In this document: positions 8,922-17,256 of the stretch, in pieces
How the letters are laid out: each line of letters starts with the position of its first letter
How positions within the stretch are numbered: the stretch's first letter is position 1
Made by a program: the position numbers and the translations under genes
The notes under the pieces: model-generated
What the model saw: the letters and a program-made list of their open reading frames with translations, nothing else
The model's database searches: none
Told to the model about the DNA's origin: nothing
DNA from: Spirochaetota bacterium
GTDB taxonomy: Bacteria > Spirochaetota > Spirochaetia > Treponematales > UBA12059
Assembly: GCA_026398615.1 (NCBI GenBank)
Contig: JAPLSN010000023.1
Span: forward strand, 41,957-105,956
DNA length: 64,000 nt
Reading direction: 5' to 3'

Positions 8922-11249
8922 TCAACCGGGCGTCGAGGATCCTTCTTCCTTGGGGGGCGCCAGGCGTTCGCGCCGTTCACGTTCTTCGACGAGCTTTTCC
9001 AGTTCGGCGTAGGGGTCGACGGACACTTCGTCCCAGCCCCTGCGCATGTCATCGAGGTAGCCCTGGAGTTCGTCGGTCCGGCGCTTGACCGCATCGATGG
9101 CGGTCTGGTCGCCCGAATCCGGCAGGGTTTTGAGCCGGGCCATGTCGATCTGCATCTGCTTGAGGGCGTTCACGGACGACTTGAGCCTGAGCCTCACCAC
9201 TTCGCGCTGGTCTTCGAGGTCCTTGCAGGCCTTCTGCTGCTTTTCGATCTCGCCGACCGACTTTTCATATTCCCTGCGCAAGGATGGATTGTCGGACTCG
9301 GAGAGTCTCCGGGAAAGCTCCGCCTTGTCCTTTTCCAGGTCGCCCAGCGGGATCGCGTCGATGATGCGGTCTATCTCGTTGGCCGACTGCGTGAGCAGCT
9401 TTACCTGGCCCACGTACTCTTCGAGCTGGGGAGCCAGGTCCGGGTCGTATGCCGGGTCCTTCTTTTTCAGACCCTTCACCTGCGAGACGATGGCGTCCCT
9501 GGCAGCGCGCGCTTCCGCGTAGAGCGCTGCATACCTGCCCATGGATTCCGTCTCGGCGCGGACGGTGTCCCTGTTGCGGAAGAAACCGCGACTTCCGCCG
9601 GAATGGCCAAGGCTGTCGAAGAAGCGGCGCTCGAGGCTGCCTTTCGTGAAGCGGTAGGTGATCAGGTGGGATATCCATCCGATGACCATGATGCCCGACG
9701 GGATGGCGGCCCAGAGGAATTCGGGGCTCGTCACGAGGTTGATGAGGAACAGGAGGAAGGGGACGGTCAGGGTGCTCGCGGTGTGGTGGACGATCGAGTC
9801 CTTGACGCGGTTCAACTTCTTGTAGAGGTCGAGCTGGTTCCCGTCCAGGGCGGGCAGGCGCTCCAGTTCCCTGCGCTTGGCCGCATGGCGGAAGGCGGCC
9901 GCGATGTTGGACACGACGCCGATGCCCCACGCGGCCGTCACGATGGCCGCCCAGGGGAAGGCGGTCGCGGTCGTCAGGTTGAGGAACCAGAGCAGGGCGT
10001 TGACGCCGAGGAACGACGCGATATTGCCGACGAGGCCCGCCTTGACCCTGCGCTCGTTGGTGGCGACGGCCGTCTTGTATTCCTCGAAGTCCCTCGACAG
10101 GGCTTCCTTGCCCGGCTTGAAGTAATCCGATCCCGACAGGTCCCTGTCCCATTTTCCCGTCTCGAGCTCGCGGTCCTGACGCTTGAGTTCGAACCTGGCC
10201 GCGGCGCGCTCGAAGCGCTGGCGCATCCGTTCGGACCGGTATCCGTGCCGGCCGCCGTCGTGACGGTCCCATTCGTGCACGCCGCGTTCGATGGCCCCGA
10301 CGATGCCTTCCACCGCCGAACTCACCTCCCGGCCGATCCCGCGTGCGAGTTCGCTGGAATCGGAATCCTGGGAATTGAACCCGTAGTCCTCGACGGGCCG
10401 CTTCTTGATGATGAGGCCCTGGTCGGCCATCGTGGCGATGACTTCCTGCGCTTCCACGCCGTACTCGCCGTACTTGGCCAGGGCTTCCTGGACCGACATC
10501 CGGCGGCCGGCTGCCTTGATGTCGGCGAGGATGGCCCTGCGGATTTCGGCGATGACGTCGGCGGATCCTTCGGGCGTGTAGGAACGATCCGCTTCCGGGC
10601 TACCCGCCATGGCGGGAGCCGACGGTATCGCGGGCGGAACCGGTATCCCGCTTCCGGCTTCGTCGCCGTCGAGGTAGGTTCCCGGTTTGTAGCCGGGGCG
10701 GGGTTTGTCGCGATTGGGATCGAAATCGACGTTGGGCGTCGTGATCTCGTAGGCATGCACTTCCTTGGTGATGTTCTTGAGGGACACCTTGCCGAGCTTG
10801 GCCGCGGCGAAATCGAGCTTGTTCAGGACCTGGTTGTAGACGTCCTGGGAAAAGCAGATGCAGCCGGGATGGGCGAGCGACTGGAGCCTGGCCGCGATGT
10901 TGATACCTTCGCCGAGGGCGTCGTTTTCGAAAAAGTAAATGTCACCCAGGTGGATGCCGATGCGGACGAGGAGCGGGAGGTCGGGGTTTTCCTTGTTATG
11001 GACATAGAGCTTGTCCTGGACTTCGAGGGCGCTCTGGAGCGCTTCGACGGTGTTCCTGAAATCGATGAGGAACGCGTCGCCGATGGTCTTGATGACGGTG
11101 CCGTGGTGGCGTTGGACGATCTCCGTTATGAGGGCGTTGTGGATGTGAAGGAGCTTGAGAGTGCCGGTCTCATCCTTTTCCATCATGCGGGAGAAACCCG
11201 CGATGTCGGTGTACATGATGGCGGCGAGCCTGTAGTCCTTCTGTTCCAT
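8922..11249 (-). CDS. Class III adenylate/guanylate cyclase fused to two paired-helix membrane modules and a coiled coil
   Basis: The 775-residue protein opens with a class III nucleotidyl cyclase catalytic domain (about residues 5-165). Metal-binding aspartates are D14 in MYTDIAGFS and D58 in TIGDAFLIDF. A linker rich in Pro and Gly follows, then a winged-helix-like stretch near 230-285. Two successive pairs of membrane helices come next, beginning LVGNIASFLGVNALLWFLNL and LTVPFLLFLINLV. A charged coiled-coil C-terminus of about 180 residues completes it. Placing the cyclase before the membrane part is the reverse of most receptor cyclases. The start at 11249 is set by a promoter whose -10 ends seven bases upstream; the ATG at 11261 overlaps that -10 and is excluded. 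Whether it makes cAMP or cGMP cannot be read securely. Confidence 0.8.
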   Translation of the reverse strand: MEQKDYRLAAIMYTDIAGFSRMMEKDETGTLKLLHIHNALITEIVQRHHGTVIKTIGDAFLIDFRNTVEALQSALEVQDKLYVHNKENPDLPLLVRIGIHLGDIYFFENDALGEGINIAARLQSLAHPGCICFSQDVYNQVLNKLDFAAAKLGKVSLKNITKEVHAYEITTPNVDFDPNRDKPRPGYKPGTYLDGDEAGSGIPVPPAIPSAPAMAGSPEADRSYTPEGSADVIAEIRRAILADIKAAGRRMSVQEALAKYGEYGVEAQEVIATMADQGLIIKKRPVEDYGFNSQDSDSSELARGIGREVSSAVEGIVGAIERGVHEWDRHDGGRHGYRSERMRQRFERAAARFELKRQDRELETGKWDRDLSGSDYFKPGKEALSRDFEEYKTAVATNERRVKAGLVGNIASFLGVNALLWFLNLTTATAFPWAAIVTAAWGIGVVSNIAAAFRHAAKRRELERLPALDGNQLDLYKKLNRVKDSIVHHTASTLTVPFLLFLINLVTSPEFLWAAIPSGIMVIGWISHLITYRFTKGSLERRFFDSLGHSGGSRGFFRNRDTVRAETESMGRYAALYAEARAARDAIVSQVKGLKKKDPAYDPDLAPQLEEYVGQVKLLTQSANEIDRIIDAIPLGDLEKDKAELSRRLSESDNPSLRREYEKSVGEIEKQQKACKDLEDQREVVRLRLKSSVNALKQMQIDMARLKTLPDSGDQTAIDAVKRRTDELQGYLDDMRRGWDEVSVDPYAELEKLVEERERRERLAPPKEEGSSTPG

Positions 11250-11256
11250 GTGAACC

Positions 11257-11286
11257 AGCATAGAACGCGCCGCGCCGCAAGGTCAA
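11257..11286 (-). promoter_or_regulatory. Leaderless-type promoter of the cyclase gene
   Basis: On the minus strand TTGACC (11286-11281) and TATGCT (11262-11257) are 18 bp apart, and seven bases separate the -10 from the ATG at 11249. The -35 overlaps the TGA stop codon of the upstream exonuclease gene (11285-11283). No Shine-Dalgarno sequence precedes the ATG. Confidence 0.65.
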
Positions 11287-13100
11287 GGATGAGCGGCCGC
11301 TCGAGCCGTCGACCACCTGGCGTCCCGCCGCGGGATGTCCACGCCCGTGCATTTCATGCGGACGGACGCATTGTCTTCGAGCTCCCCCGCCTTGATGCGC
11401 GTTTCCAGGCCCAGGTCGGGAATGTACACGGACGAAAGGCCGCCGCCGGAACCCGTGACGACGCCGTCGCCTTCCCAGCCCGGCCGGGCGGCCAGCCAGG
11501 CCAGGGTCCAGTGGAGTTCGCTCGCCCGCTCCGCCTGGCGGTTGAGCGCGAGGGCGGCCAAAGCCCTGCCAAGCCTGGATGCCAGTTCGTCCTCGTCGAG
11601 CGGCTGACGGCCCGCTAGCGCCGCGCGCAGCTGCTGGTGGGCCAGAAGGTCGCCGTAGCGGCGCAAGGGGCTGGTGGCCTGGGCGTAGAACGACAGCCCG
11701 AGCCCCCTGTGGGCGCTCGGGTGGGTGCCCGCGCTCCCCGCTTTCATGAGTTTCCGCTTGGCAAACTCTCCCGCGAGTCCGGAAGGGAGCCGTTCGCGGA
11801 TTTGCGGCGCTTCCTGGCCGTAATACGGGAAGGGAATGCCGCGTTCGAACGCCCATCGTGCCGCCGCCTCGCCGCATAGGACCATCATTTCGCGGACGAT
11901 GGCGCCTGAGCGCGCGTGCGGGACGGGCTCCACGGCGGGCACGCCGTCGGCCACCCAGATCCGTACTTCGGGGATGTCGATGTCGATGGCGCCAGCGGCC
12001 GCCCTGAGCCGGGCACGGAGGGTCGCGACGCGATCCAGCCCGTCAAGTGGCCCGGGGAGCAGTTCCATGGCGCTTTCGTACGAGTGCCGCTCGACGCGGA
12101 CGAAGCTCGGGAATATCCCGATTCCCCCGATGGCTCCCGAGTCGTCGAGTTCGATGCGGAAACTCAGGGCGCGTGAGACTTCCGACAGTCCGAGGCCGAA
12201 GCGGGGGAGGGCTTCGTCGGGCAGCATGGGTACGGTGAGTTCGGGAAGGTACAGCGTGCCCGAACGGTCGGCAGCCTCCGCGTCGGCGGAGCTGCCAGGT
12301 GTCACGACGCTCGCCGGATCGGCGATGGAGACGAACACGGCGCCGTCCTCGAAGGCGATGGCGTCGTCGGGGTCGCGGCTCCACGCGTTGTCGATGGCAT
12401 ATGAGGCGAAGCCCGTGAAATCCAGCCGGCCATCGTCATCGTCGGACCCCAGGGGCAGGACGGGCGCTTTCAGGGGGAGGCCGGATCGCAAAGGCCAGGG
12501 ATTGAAGGTAGCCGTCCAGCGTCCGACGCACACGAGGAAGGCGTGGGCGGCTTCGGGGGTCTCGGACAGCCCGATCTCGGCCGCGATCCTGGATTTGACG
12601 ATTTTCCCGAGGGCGAGGGATTCGATTTCACCGAGAAAGCGCTCATCGCCGGATCCCGCCACGCCCCGTTTCGCCCTGGCGATGAAAGCCTCGCGCTCGG
12701 CGGCTTCGCCTTCCTTCCTGGCCCGACGGGAAGCTTCCCGTTCTCGTTCTTCGTCCGTCAGGGCCACGATACGGTCGCCCTCCGCCCTGAACAGCGAACC
12801 GTCGAGTGCGGCATTCCAGCACGCGAGCGCCGTCCCCGCGGCGTACTCGCCGAAGACGAGCTCGCAGGCGGCGCGTATTTCCACGGTCTCGCCCGCGATC
12901 ATCTGTCGGGCCGTCTCGAAGTCCCCGCCGTCACGGGGGGCAGGTGGCTCGGCGAGGGGGCCGGGGTGGAGAAACACGATGTCCTTTTCCCGGACTTTGA
13001 CCGCGTCACCGCCCTCCAGCGCCAGTTCGAGCCGATCACCCGAGAACGCGACGACCGCCGCTTTTCCTTTATACGCGACCAGCGCGCCCGTGTTGATCAT
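11283..13100 (-). CDS. RNase II/R-type exoribonuclease (RNB domain)
   Basis: The 605-residue protein carries an RNB catalytic domain with the metal-binding signature AIDNAWSRDPDDAIAF at about residues 235-250, in which the spaced aspartates coordinate Mg2+. The later ATSPLRRYGDLLAHQQL motif is the RNB signature arginine/tyrosine region. An N-terminal part of about 220 residues replaces the usual cold-shock domains, and a short C-terminal beta region resembles S1. It should degrade single-stranded RNA 3' to 5' in the cytoplasm. It is shorter than RNase R and resembles the RNase II-like proteins of spirochaetes and cyanobacteria. The ATG at 13100 has GAGG upstream. Confidence 0.85.
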   Translation of the reverse strand: MINTGALVAYKGKAAVVAFSGDRLELALEGGDAVKVREKDIVFLHPGPLAEPPAPRDGGDFETARQMIAGETVEIRAACELVFGEYAAGTALACWNAALDGSLFRAEGDRIVALTDEEREREASRRARKEGEAAEREAFIARAKRGVAGSGDERFLGEIESLALGKIVKSRIAAEIGLSETPEAAHAFLVCVGRWTATFNPWPLRSGLPLKAPVLPLGSDDDDGRLDFTGFASYAIDNAWSRDPDDAIAFEDGAVFVSIADPASVVTPGSSADAEAADRSGTLYLPELTVPMLPDEALPRFGLGLSEVSRALSFRIELDDSGAIGGIGIFPSFVRVERHSYESAMELLPGPLDGLDRVATLRARLRAAAGAIDIDIPEVRIWVADGVPAVEPVPHARSGAIVREMMVLCGEAAARWAFERGIPFPYYGQEAPQIRERLPSGLAGEFAKRKLMKAGSAGTHPSAHRGLGLSFYAQATSPLRRYGDLLAHQQLRAALAGRQPLDEDELASRLGRALAALALNRQAERASELHWTLAWLAARPGWEGDGVVTGSGGGLSSVYIPDLGLETRIKAGELEDNASVRMKCTGVDIPRRDARWSTARAAAHP

Positions 13101-13207
13101 CGCAACCTCGATCCTGGGATATGGAAGTGCATCGTACCCGAAAACCCGCGGAAAATCCCAGCGGGTTTCACGTCCCGAAAGGCAAGGTCATCCGTCCTGC
13201 TGCCATA

Positions 13208-13235
13208 TTGACGAAAGCGGTCAAATCGATATGCT
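13208..13235 (+). promoter_or_regulatory. Predicted promoter of the small membrane protein gene
   Basis: TTGACG (13208-13213) and TATGCT (13230-13235) are separated by 16 bp. The predicted leader is about 75 nt. Confidence 0.5.
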
Positions 13236-13317
13236 GGGGTATCGCCGAGGAGGACGAGCCACACCCGGACCGCGGGGCTTCGGCATCATGTAGAACCGAA
13301 ACACAGGGGGTACACCC

Positions 13318-13554
13318 ATGACTGCCTTGATCGTAGGACTCGTGCTTATCGGCTTCGCCATTTTCTCGTGCATTCCCGGATTCCTGGGCTGGTGGAACGA
13401 CATACTGGCCTTTCTCCGGGGAGCCGTGCCCGTGATGTTCGCCTTTATCGGCCTGCTCGCCGTGTTCATCGGCATTGCCGACATCAAGGACCGTCGCGAA
13501 GCCCGGAAGGAAGAAGAAGCGGAAACGAAGGCGGGCGCGCAGAAGAAGGACTGA
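13318..13554 (+). CDS. Small two-helix membrane protein of unknown function
   Basis: The 78-residue product has two hydrophobic helices, at about residues 3-25 and 36-54, and a strongly charged Lys/Glu-rich tail (DIKDRREARKEEEAE and onward). This suggests an inner-membrane protein with a cytoplasmic charged end. An AGGGGG sequence lies upstream of the ATG. The reading frame, codon choice and own promoter support it as a real gene. I do not recognise a family. It lies just upstream of the ribosomal protein promoter but on a separate transcript. Confidence 0.65.
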   Translation: MTALIVGLVLIGFAIFSCIPGFLGWWNDILAFLRGAVPVMFAFIGLLAVFIGIADIKDRREARKEEEAETKAGAQKKD

Positions 13555-13611
13555 AATTGCCGATGGCGGGGGAGGATCGCAGCCCGGAACCTTGACCTGG
13601 CCTCCCTTCCC

Positions 13612-13640
13612 TTGACATGATTGGCGTTCTGTGGGAATAT
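13612..13640 (+). promoter_or_regulatory. Predicted promoter of the rplM-rpsI operon
   Basis: A consensus TTGACA at 13612-13617 is followed after 17 bp by GAATAT (13635-13640), a weak -10 match, with TATACG slightly further on as an alternative. The leader is about 40 nt. Confidence 0.45.
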
Positions 13641-13687
13641 ACGCCGCAATTTTCAGGGTAAACTCCATGCCGTGCAAGGATAGATCG

Positions 13688-14116
13688 ATGAAGACCGTTT
13701 CCGTGAAACCCGAAAACGCGAACCGCGTGTGGTACGTGATCGACGCCAAAGGCAAGCGCCTCGGACGCATCGCAGCCAAGGTAGCGGCCATGCTTCGAGG
13801 CAAGTGCAAGCCATCCTATACGCCGAACCAGGAAACCGGCGATTTCGTCGTCATCGTGAATGCCGACAAGATCGAAGTCACCGGCCGCAAGTTCGACGAC
13901 AAGATGTATTATTACCACACCGGGTTTCCCGGGGGAATCAAGAAGAACACCTTCCGCTCCCTCGTCGAGCGCAATGGTATTGTGCCGCTCGAGATCGCCA
14001 TCCGGGGCATGCTCCCGAAAGGGCCGCTCGGACGAAAGTTGTACAAGAACGTGAAAGTGTACGTGGGACCCAACCATCCCCATGTCGCCCAGCGACCCAC
14101 CGCCATCGAAGTGTAA
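13688..14116 (+). CDS. rplM: 50S ribosomal protein L13
   Basis: The 142-residue product is the normal length for L13. It contains the family motifs WYVIDAKGKRLGRIAAKVA (about 16-34) and the C-terminal GPNHPHVAQRP. L13 is an early assembly protein of the large subunit. The ATG at 13688 is used because AAGGA lies nine bases upstream and homology begins there; an extension to 13631 is unsupported. rpsI follows after 12 bases, the conserved bacterial L13-S9 pair. Confidence 0.97.
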   Translation: MKTVSVKPENANRVWYVIDAKGKRLGRIAAKVAAMLRGKCKPSYTPNQETGDFVVIVNADKIEVTGRKFDDKMYYYHTGFPGGIKKNTFRSLVERNGIVPLEIAIRGMLPKGPLGRKLYKNVKVYVGPNHPHVAQRPTAIEV

Positions 14117-14128
14117 GTGAGGACAGGA

Positions 14129-14521
14129 ATGGTAAAGAATATCGGAATCGGTACCGGTCGCCGCAAGACCGCGGTCGCTCGCGTATACCTTCGCGACGGC
14201 TCCGGCAAGGTGACGGTCAACGGCATCGAGCTCGAAAAGTATTTTGCGCTCTCCGAGCTGGTCGCCAGCGTCCGCCAGCCCCTCTTGCTTACCGCCAGCG
14301 AAAACAAGTTCGACATCGTCATCACCGTCGTCGGCGGCGGCATCACCGGCCAGGCCGGGGCTTGCCGCCATGGCATTTCCCGCGCGCTGTCCACCTTCGA
14401 TCCGACCAACCGCGTGGCGCTCCGCACGAGCGGGCTGCTGACGCGCGATTCCCGAATGGTGGAACGCAAGAAGTACGGCCAGCGCGGCGCGCGCAGGCGC
14501 TTCCAGTTCTCCAAGCGCTAG
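14129..14521 (+). CDS. rpsI: 30S ribosomal protein S9
   Basis: The 130-residue product starts with an [17 protein letters not shown] motif and ends RRFQFSKR, the conserved basic tail that contacts P-site tRNA. The ATG at 14129 follows GAGGACAGG and is preferred to a GTG four codons earlier. It is cotranscribed with rplM, and recX follows after 27 bases, probably in the same operon. Confidence 0.97.
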   Translation: MVKNIGIGTGRRKTAVARVYLRDGSGKVTVNGIELEKYFALSELVASVRQPLLLTASENKFDIVITVVGGGITGQAGACRHGISRALSTFDPTNRVALRTSGLLTRDSRMVERKKYGQRGARRRFQFSKR

Positions 14522-14548
14522 TCGGCGCTTACACTCGCCGGCCGCGAT

Positions 14549-15214
14549 ATGCACCGTATCCTCGCCGGACGGAGCTCCCGCGATTCCGTTCGCATCACGA
14601 CGGAGGGCGGGAGTTCTTTTTTTACCCGTCCGGAGTATCTCGAGCGAGCGGGCATCGGTCCGTCCGCCGTCGACTCCATCCGCAGGCTCTGCGCCGGGGG
14701 CGTGGACGGCGCGGTGGAAGCGATGGATATCGGGGACGACCTTGAGGATGCCCTGGACGCCGCCGGAAATGCCTGGGTGGCCGAAAAGCGGGCCGCTTCC
14801 CTCCTCGCACGGAGCGAACAATCCAGGTACATGGTCGGAACCAAGCTCGCAGCCCGCGGTTTTGCGCCTGTGGCCGCCTCGATGGCCCTTGACCGTCTGG
14901 AAAGCCTGGGTTTGCTCGATGACGCCCGTTTCGCGGCCGCATGGGTCGAATCCAGGATACGTCGCTCCGCCGACGGGCCCGACGCGGTGGTAGCCGGGTT
15001 ACGCTCCAGGGGCATCGACCCCGAACTGGCCCGGTCGACCGTCGAAAACCTGTTCGACCGGGACGCGAGGCTCCTCTCCCTCAACCGGGCGCTCGCGAAA
15101 GCCGCCCGACGCTCCACCTTCGACCCGGACCGGACACGTGCCAAACTTCTCAGGCAAGGCTTCAGCAGGGCTGAAGTGGATGATGGTTTACAGCGGTTAA
15201 AAACCGCCACTTGA
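14549..15214 (+). CDS. recX: RecX-family regulator of RecA
   Basis: RecX binds RecA filaments and limits recombination. The 221-residue protein has the all-helical tandem repeat of the family: the stretch GTKLAARGF...LDRLESLGLLDDARFAAAWVESR is the core RecX repeat, followed by LRSRGIDPELARSTVE and a last repeat with LLRQGFSRAEVDDGL. The first about 60 residues form a less conserved N-terminal module. Placement directly after rpsI is unusual for model bacteria. The stop codon overlaps the -35 of the next promoter. Confidence 0.82.
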   Translation: MHRILAGRSSRDSVRITTEGGSSFFTRPEYLERAGIGPSAVDSIRRLCAGGVDGAVEAMDIGDDLEDALDAAGNAWVAEKRAASLLARSEQSRYMVGTKLAARGFAPVAASMALDRLESLGLLDDARFAAAWVESRIRRSADGPDAVVAGLRSRGIDPELARSTVENLFDRDARLLSLNRALAKAARRSTFDPDRTRAKLLRQGFSRAEVDDGLQRLKTAT

Positions 15215-15242
15215 CATTTGGCGACATATTTTACAATATGAT
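15211..15242 (+). promoter_or_regulatory. Predicted promoter of the HTH-PTS IIA gene
   Basis: TTGACA (15211-15216) overlaps the recX stop codon. The -10 could be TACAAT at 15232-15237 (15-bp spacing) or, less likely, TATGAT at 15237-15242 (20 bp). The A+T-rich stretch between stands out from its surroundings. The leader contains GAGGAG before the ATG. Confidence 0.5.
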
Positions 15243-15274
15243 GCAAACCTTCACAGCGTTGAGGAGTCCGCCCG

Positions 15275-15934
15275 ATGGATGACGATATCCTGACAATAGA
15301 AGAAGTCGCCCGCTACCTTCGCGTTTCCGAACGCACGGTATACGACTGGGCGCAAAAGGGTGAAATACCCTCGGGAAAGATCGGTACCGTCTGGCGCTTC
15401 AAGAAAACCGAGATCGAACGCTGGGTCAACGAGCGGCTTTCCTCCAACAAGACTTCCATCGCCGCCAATACCGTCAAGCTCAGAAACATGCTTTCCCCGG
15501 AACGCGTCGTCTTTCTCGACCATCCCCGCAAACGCGATGCCATCGTCGCGCTCGCGGAAAGCATCGCCAAGGCTCCTCAGGTGAAGAACCGGCAGGAACT
15601 CGTGTCCGAGATCCTCAGGCGCGAGGAACTGATGAGCACGGCGATCGGACGCGGTATCGCCATCCCGCACGTCAGGCTTTCGTCAGTGACGGATCTCGTC
15701 ATCGCGGTCGGCATGAGCCGCTGCGACATCATCGATTTCAGCGCGTTCGACGACCAGCCCATCCGCCTGCTCATCATGGTCGCCGCCGCGTACAACCAGC
15801 ATGCCTATTACCTGCAGACTCTCTCATTCCTGAGTTCGAAGCTGAAGAACACGGAACTGCGGGGGGCATTGACCCAGGCGGCCGGCATCGAGGAAATCTA
15901 TGACCTGCTCGTCAAGCAGGATGATCTGCCCTGA
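15275..15934 (+). CDS. Excisionase-type helix-turn-helix fused to a PTS IIA domain
   Basis: Residues 1-57 form a MerR/excisionase-type DNA-binding domain: LTIEEVARYLRVSERTVYDWAQ is followed by the wing WRFKKTEIERW. Residues about 75-219 form a fructose-type EIIA domain with the phosphorylatable histidine in GIAIPHVRL. Such fusions could couple PTS phosphorylation state to DNA binding, although no target is known. The ATG at 15275 follows GAGGAG. It lies directly upstream of an FmdB-like gene with an 11-base gap. The arrangement after rplM-rpsI-recX is one reason I suspect a spirochaete. Confidence 0.85.
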   Translation: MDDDILTIEEVARYLRVSERTVYDWAQKGEIPSGKIGTVWRFKKTEIERWVNERLSSNKTSIAANTVKLRNMLSPERVVFLDHPRKRDAIVALAESIAKAPQVKNRQELVSEILRREELMSTAIGRGIAIPHVRLSSVTDLVIAVGMSRCDIIDFSAFDDQPIRLLIMVAAAYNQHAYYLQTLSFLSSKLKNTELRGALTQAAGIEEIYDLLVKQDDLP

Positions 15935-15945
15935 ATGGAGCGTCT

Positions 15946-16221
15946 ATGCCCACCTACGAATATGAATGCTCGTCCTGCGGTCAATCCTTCGAAAAGTTCC
16001 AGAGCATGTCCGATGATCCCCTGAAGGAATGCCCTTCCTGCGGGAAGAGGGTACGCCGCGTCATCCACGGCGGAACCGGCATCATTTTCCGGGGATCGGG
16101 TTTCTACGTGAATGACTCCAGGAAAAAAGAAAGCGGGGAATCCTGCGGCGCCACGGAATGTCCGAAGGTCAAGGAAAGCCCGAAGGCCAAGGAAAGCCCG
16201 AAGGCCAAGGAAAGCGCCTGA
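15946..16221 (+). CDS. FmdB-family zinc-ribbon protein with Lys-Glu repeat tail
   Basis: The first 45 residues are a typical FmdB/CxxC regulatory zinc ribbon: MPTYEYECSSCGQ, then CPSCGKRVRRVIHGG, with two CxxC pairs binding Zn. Two more cysteines (SCGATEC) follow, then a tail of three copies of P-K-(A/V)-K-E-S. FmdB-type proteins are small and widespread, and their role is not settled. TGGAG upstream supports the start. The 11-base spacing suggests cotranscription with the HTH-PTS IIA gene. Confidence 0.82.
   Translation: MPTYEYECSSCGQSFEKFQSMSDDPLKECPSCGKRVRRVIHGGTGIIFRGSGFYVNDSRKKESGESCGATECPKVKESPKAKESPKAKESA
16162..16215 (+). repeat. Three tandem 18-bp in-frame repeats
   Basis: Units CCGAAGGTCAAGGAAAGC, then two identical CCGAAGGCCAAGGAAAGC copies, encode PKVKES-PKAKES-PKAKES at the end of the FmdB-like protein. 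The near-identity suggests recent slippage expansion. Confidence 0.85.
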
Positions 16222-16288
16222 GACGCACGACGGCGGATCCGGTCGGGCTCGCCTAAACCGCGAACCCCGGCGCGCCGACAATCAGAGC

Positions 16289-16603
16289 ATGGCCAGCGCC
16301 AGATATTTTTGCGAGCATTGCGGACTCGAAGTGCCCCGCGACGCCAAGTACTGTTCCAGTTGCGGCAGGTTCTTCTCGGCCGTGCGATGCCCCCGTTGCG
16401 ATTATTCAGGTGCGCCGTCGGCCTTCAGGGACGGTTGCCCGGTGTGCGGCTATTCCGCCGGCTCCCCGGCAAGCGAACTGCCCGAGCTTCCCGTAAAATC
16501 CCCGAACCGCTCCATCGAAGCCCTGCCGCCGTGGGTCTACGCGGCCGCCCTCACGGCGCTCCTCGCGGCCATGGCCGTGTTCTTCTTCGCCGCTTCACGC
16601 TGA
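16289..16603 (+). CDS. Double zinc-ribbon protein with C-terminal membrane anchor
   Basis: The 104-residue product has four CxxC pairs (CEHC, CSSC, CPRC, CPVC) forming two zinc ribbons in the first 55 residues. A proline-rich linker and one hydrophobic helix (WVYAAALTALLAAMAVFFFAA) end the protein, so the ribbons would face the cytoplasm from a tail anchor. GACAAT lies six bases before the ATG at 16289, the spacing seen at the leaderless genes here, but no good -35 is visible. No specific function is known to me. Confidence 0.72.
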   Translation: MASARYFCEHCGLEVPRDAKYCSSCGRFFSAVRCPRCDYSGAPSAFRDGCPVCGYSAGSPASELPELPVKSPNRSIEALPPWVYAAALTALLAAMAVFFFAASR

Positions 16604-16645
16604 CCCGGAGGCGCCGGACCTGTCGGCCGCCCCGTTTCCCCGGGT

Positions 16646-17182
16646 TCAGCCCGGAGCCTGGTCCAGGTATCCCTTCCTGATCACTTCGTAACGTCCCGTC
16701 TTGATGTCCAGGTCGAAGATGTCGAAATTCGACGCGATGTCGAATCCTTCCGCCCTCTTCGCGAAATTGAGCGACGCCGAACCATGCTCGCCGGACATGA
16801 TGCGGTGGAACACCCCCGTGGGCCAGACGAGCATGCACGGTTCCCCGCAGACCACCTCGCCGTTGCGGACGATCCTGTCGGGTTCGACCGAGAAGGTTTC
16901 CACGCGGCCGGTCTCGACGGTGAAGATGTCGACGACACGTATTCCATGAAGGACGAGAAGGTTGTCTTCCTGGTGGGGATGCATGTACCACGGATTCCGG
17001 ATAGCGCCCACGGGTCCGGGCGACACGGCGCTCCGCGCGTGGACGACGCGGTCGATGCCGTCGATCCTGGGCAGGAAGCCCATCGGGACGAGATCGAATG
17101 AAACGCCTTCCGTACGCCTGAACGGGGAGAGTCTGATGATCCTGTAAAACCGGGGTTCCTCGAGAACGATGGAATCCTGCAT
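16646..17182 (-). CDS. Cupin-like protein of unknown function
   Basis: The 178-residue product looks like a single-domain beta-barrel of the cupin type: a histidine-bearing motif MHPHQEDNLLVLHG is followed by a second strand group with PTGVFHRIMSGEHGSASL, which would place two histidines near the barrel's metal site. No signal peptide is present. The ATG at 17182 has GAGGAGG upstream. It overlaps no other gene and lies downstream of the ClpA-like gene after 74 bases that include a CCCGG/CCGGG hairpin. Substrate and partner are unknown. Confidence 0.6.
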   Translation of the reverse strand: MQDSIVLEEPRFYRIIRLSPFRRTEGVSFDLVPMGFLPRIDGIDRVVHARSAVSPGPVGAIRNPWYMHPHQEDNLLVLHGIRVVDIFTVETGRVETFSVEPDRIVRNGEVVCGEPCMLVWPTGVFHRIMSGEHGSASLNFAKRAEGFDIASNFDIFDLDIKTGRYEVIRKGYLDQAPG

Positions 17183-17256
17183 GCCTTGTCCTCCTCGCCG
17201 CCGGTGCGGCCGGCACCGCGTCCTCACATCGTCGATGTCTATCCCGGCAAGCCGGG

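Noticed and set aside
15193..15207. GCGGTT-AAA-AACCGC hairpin at the end of recX as terminator
   Set aside because: It lies inside the recX coding end, has no T-run, and is followed at once by a promoter -35.
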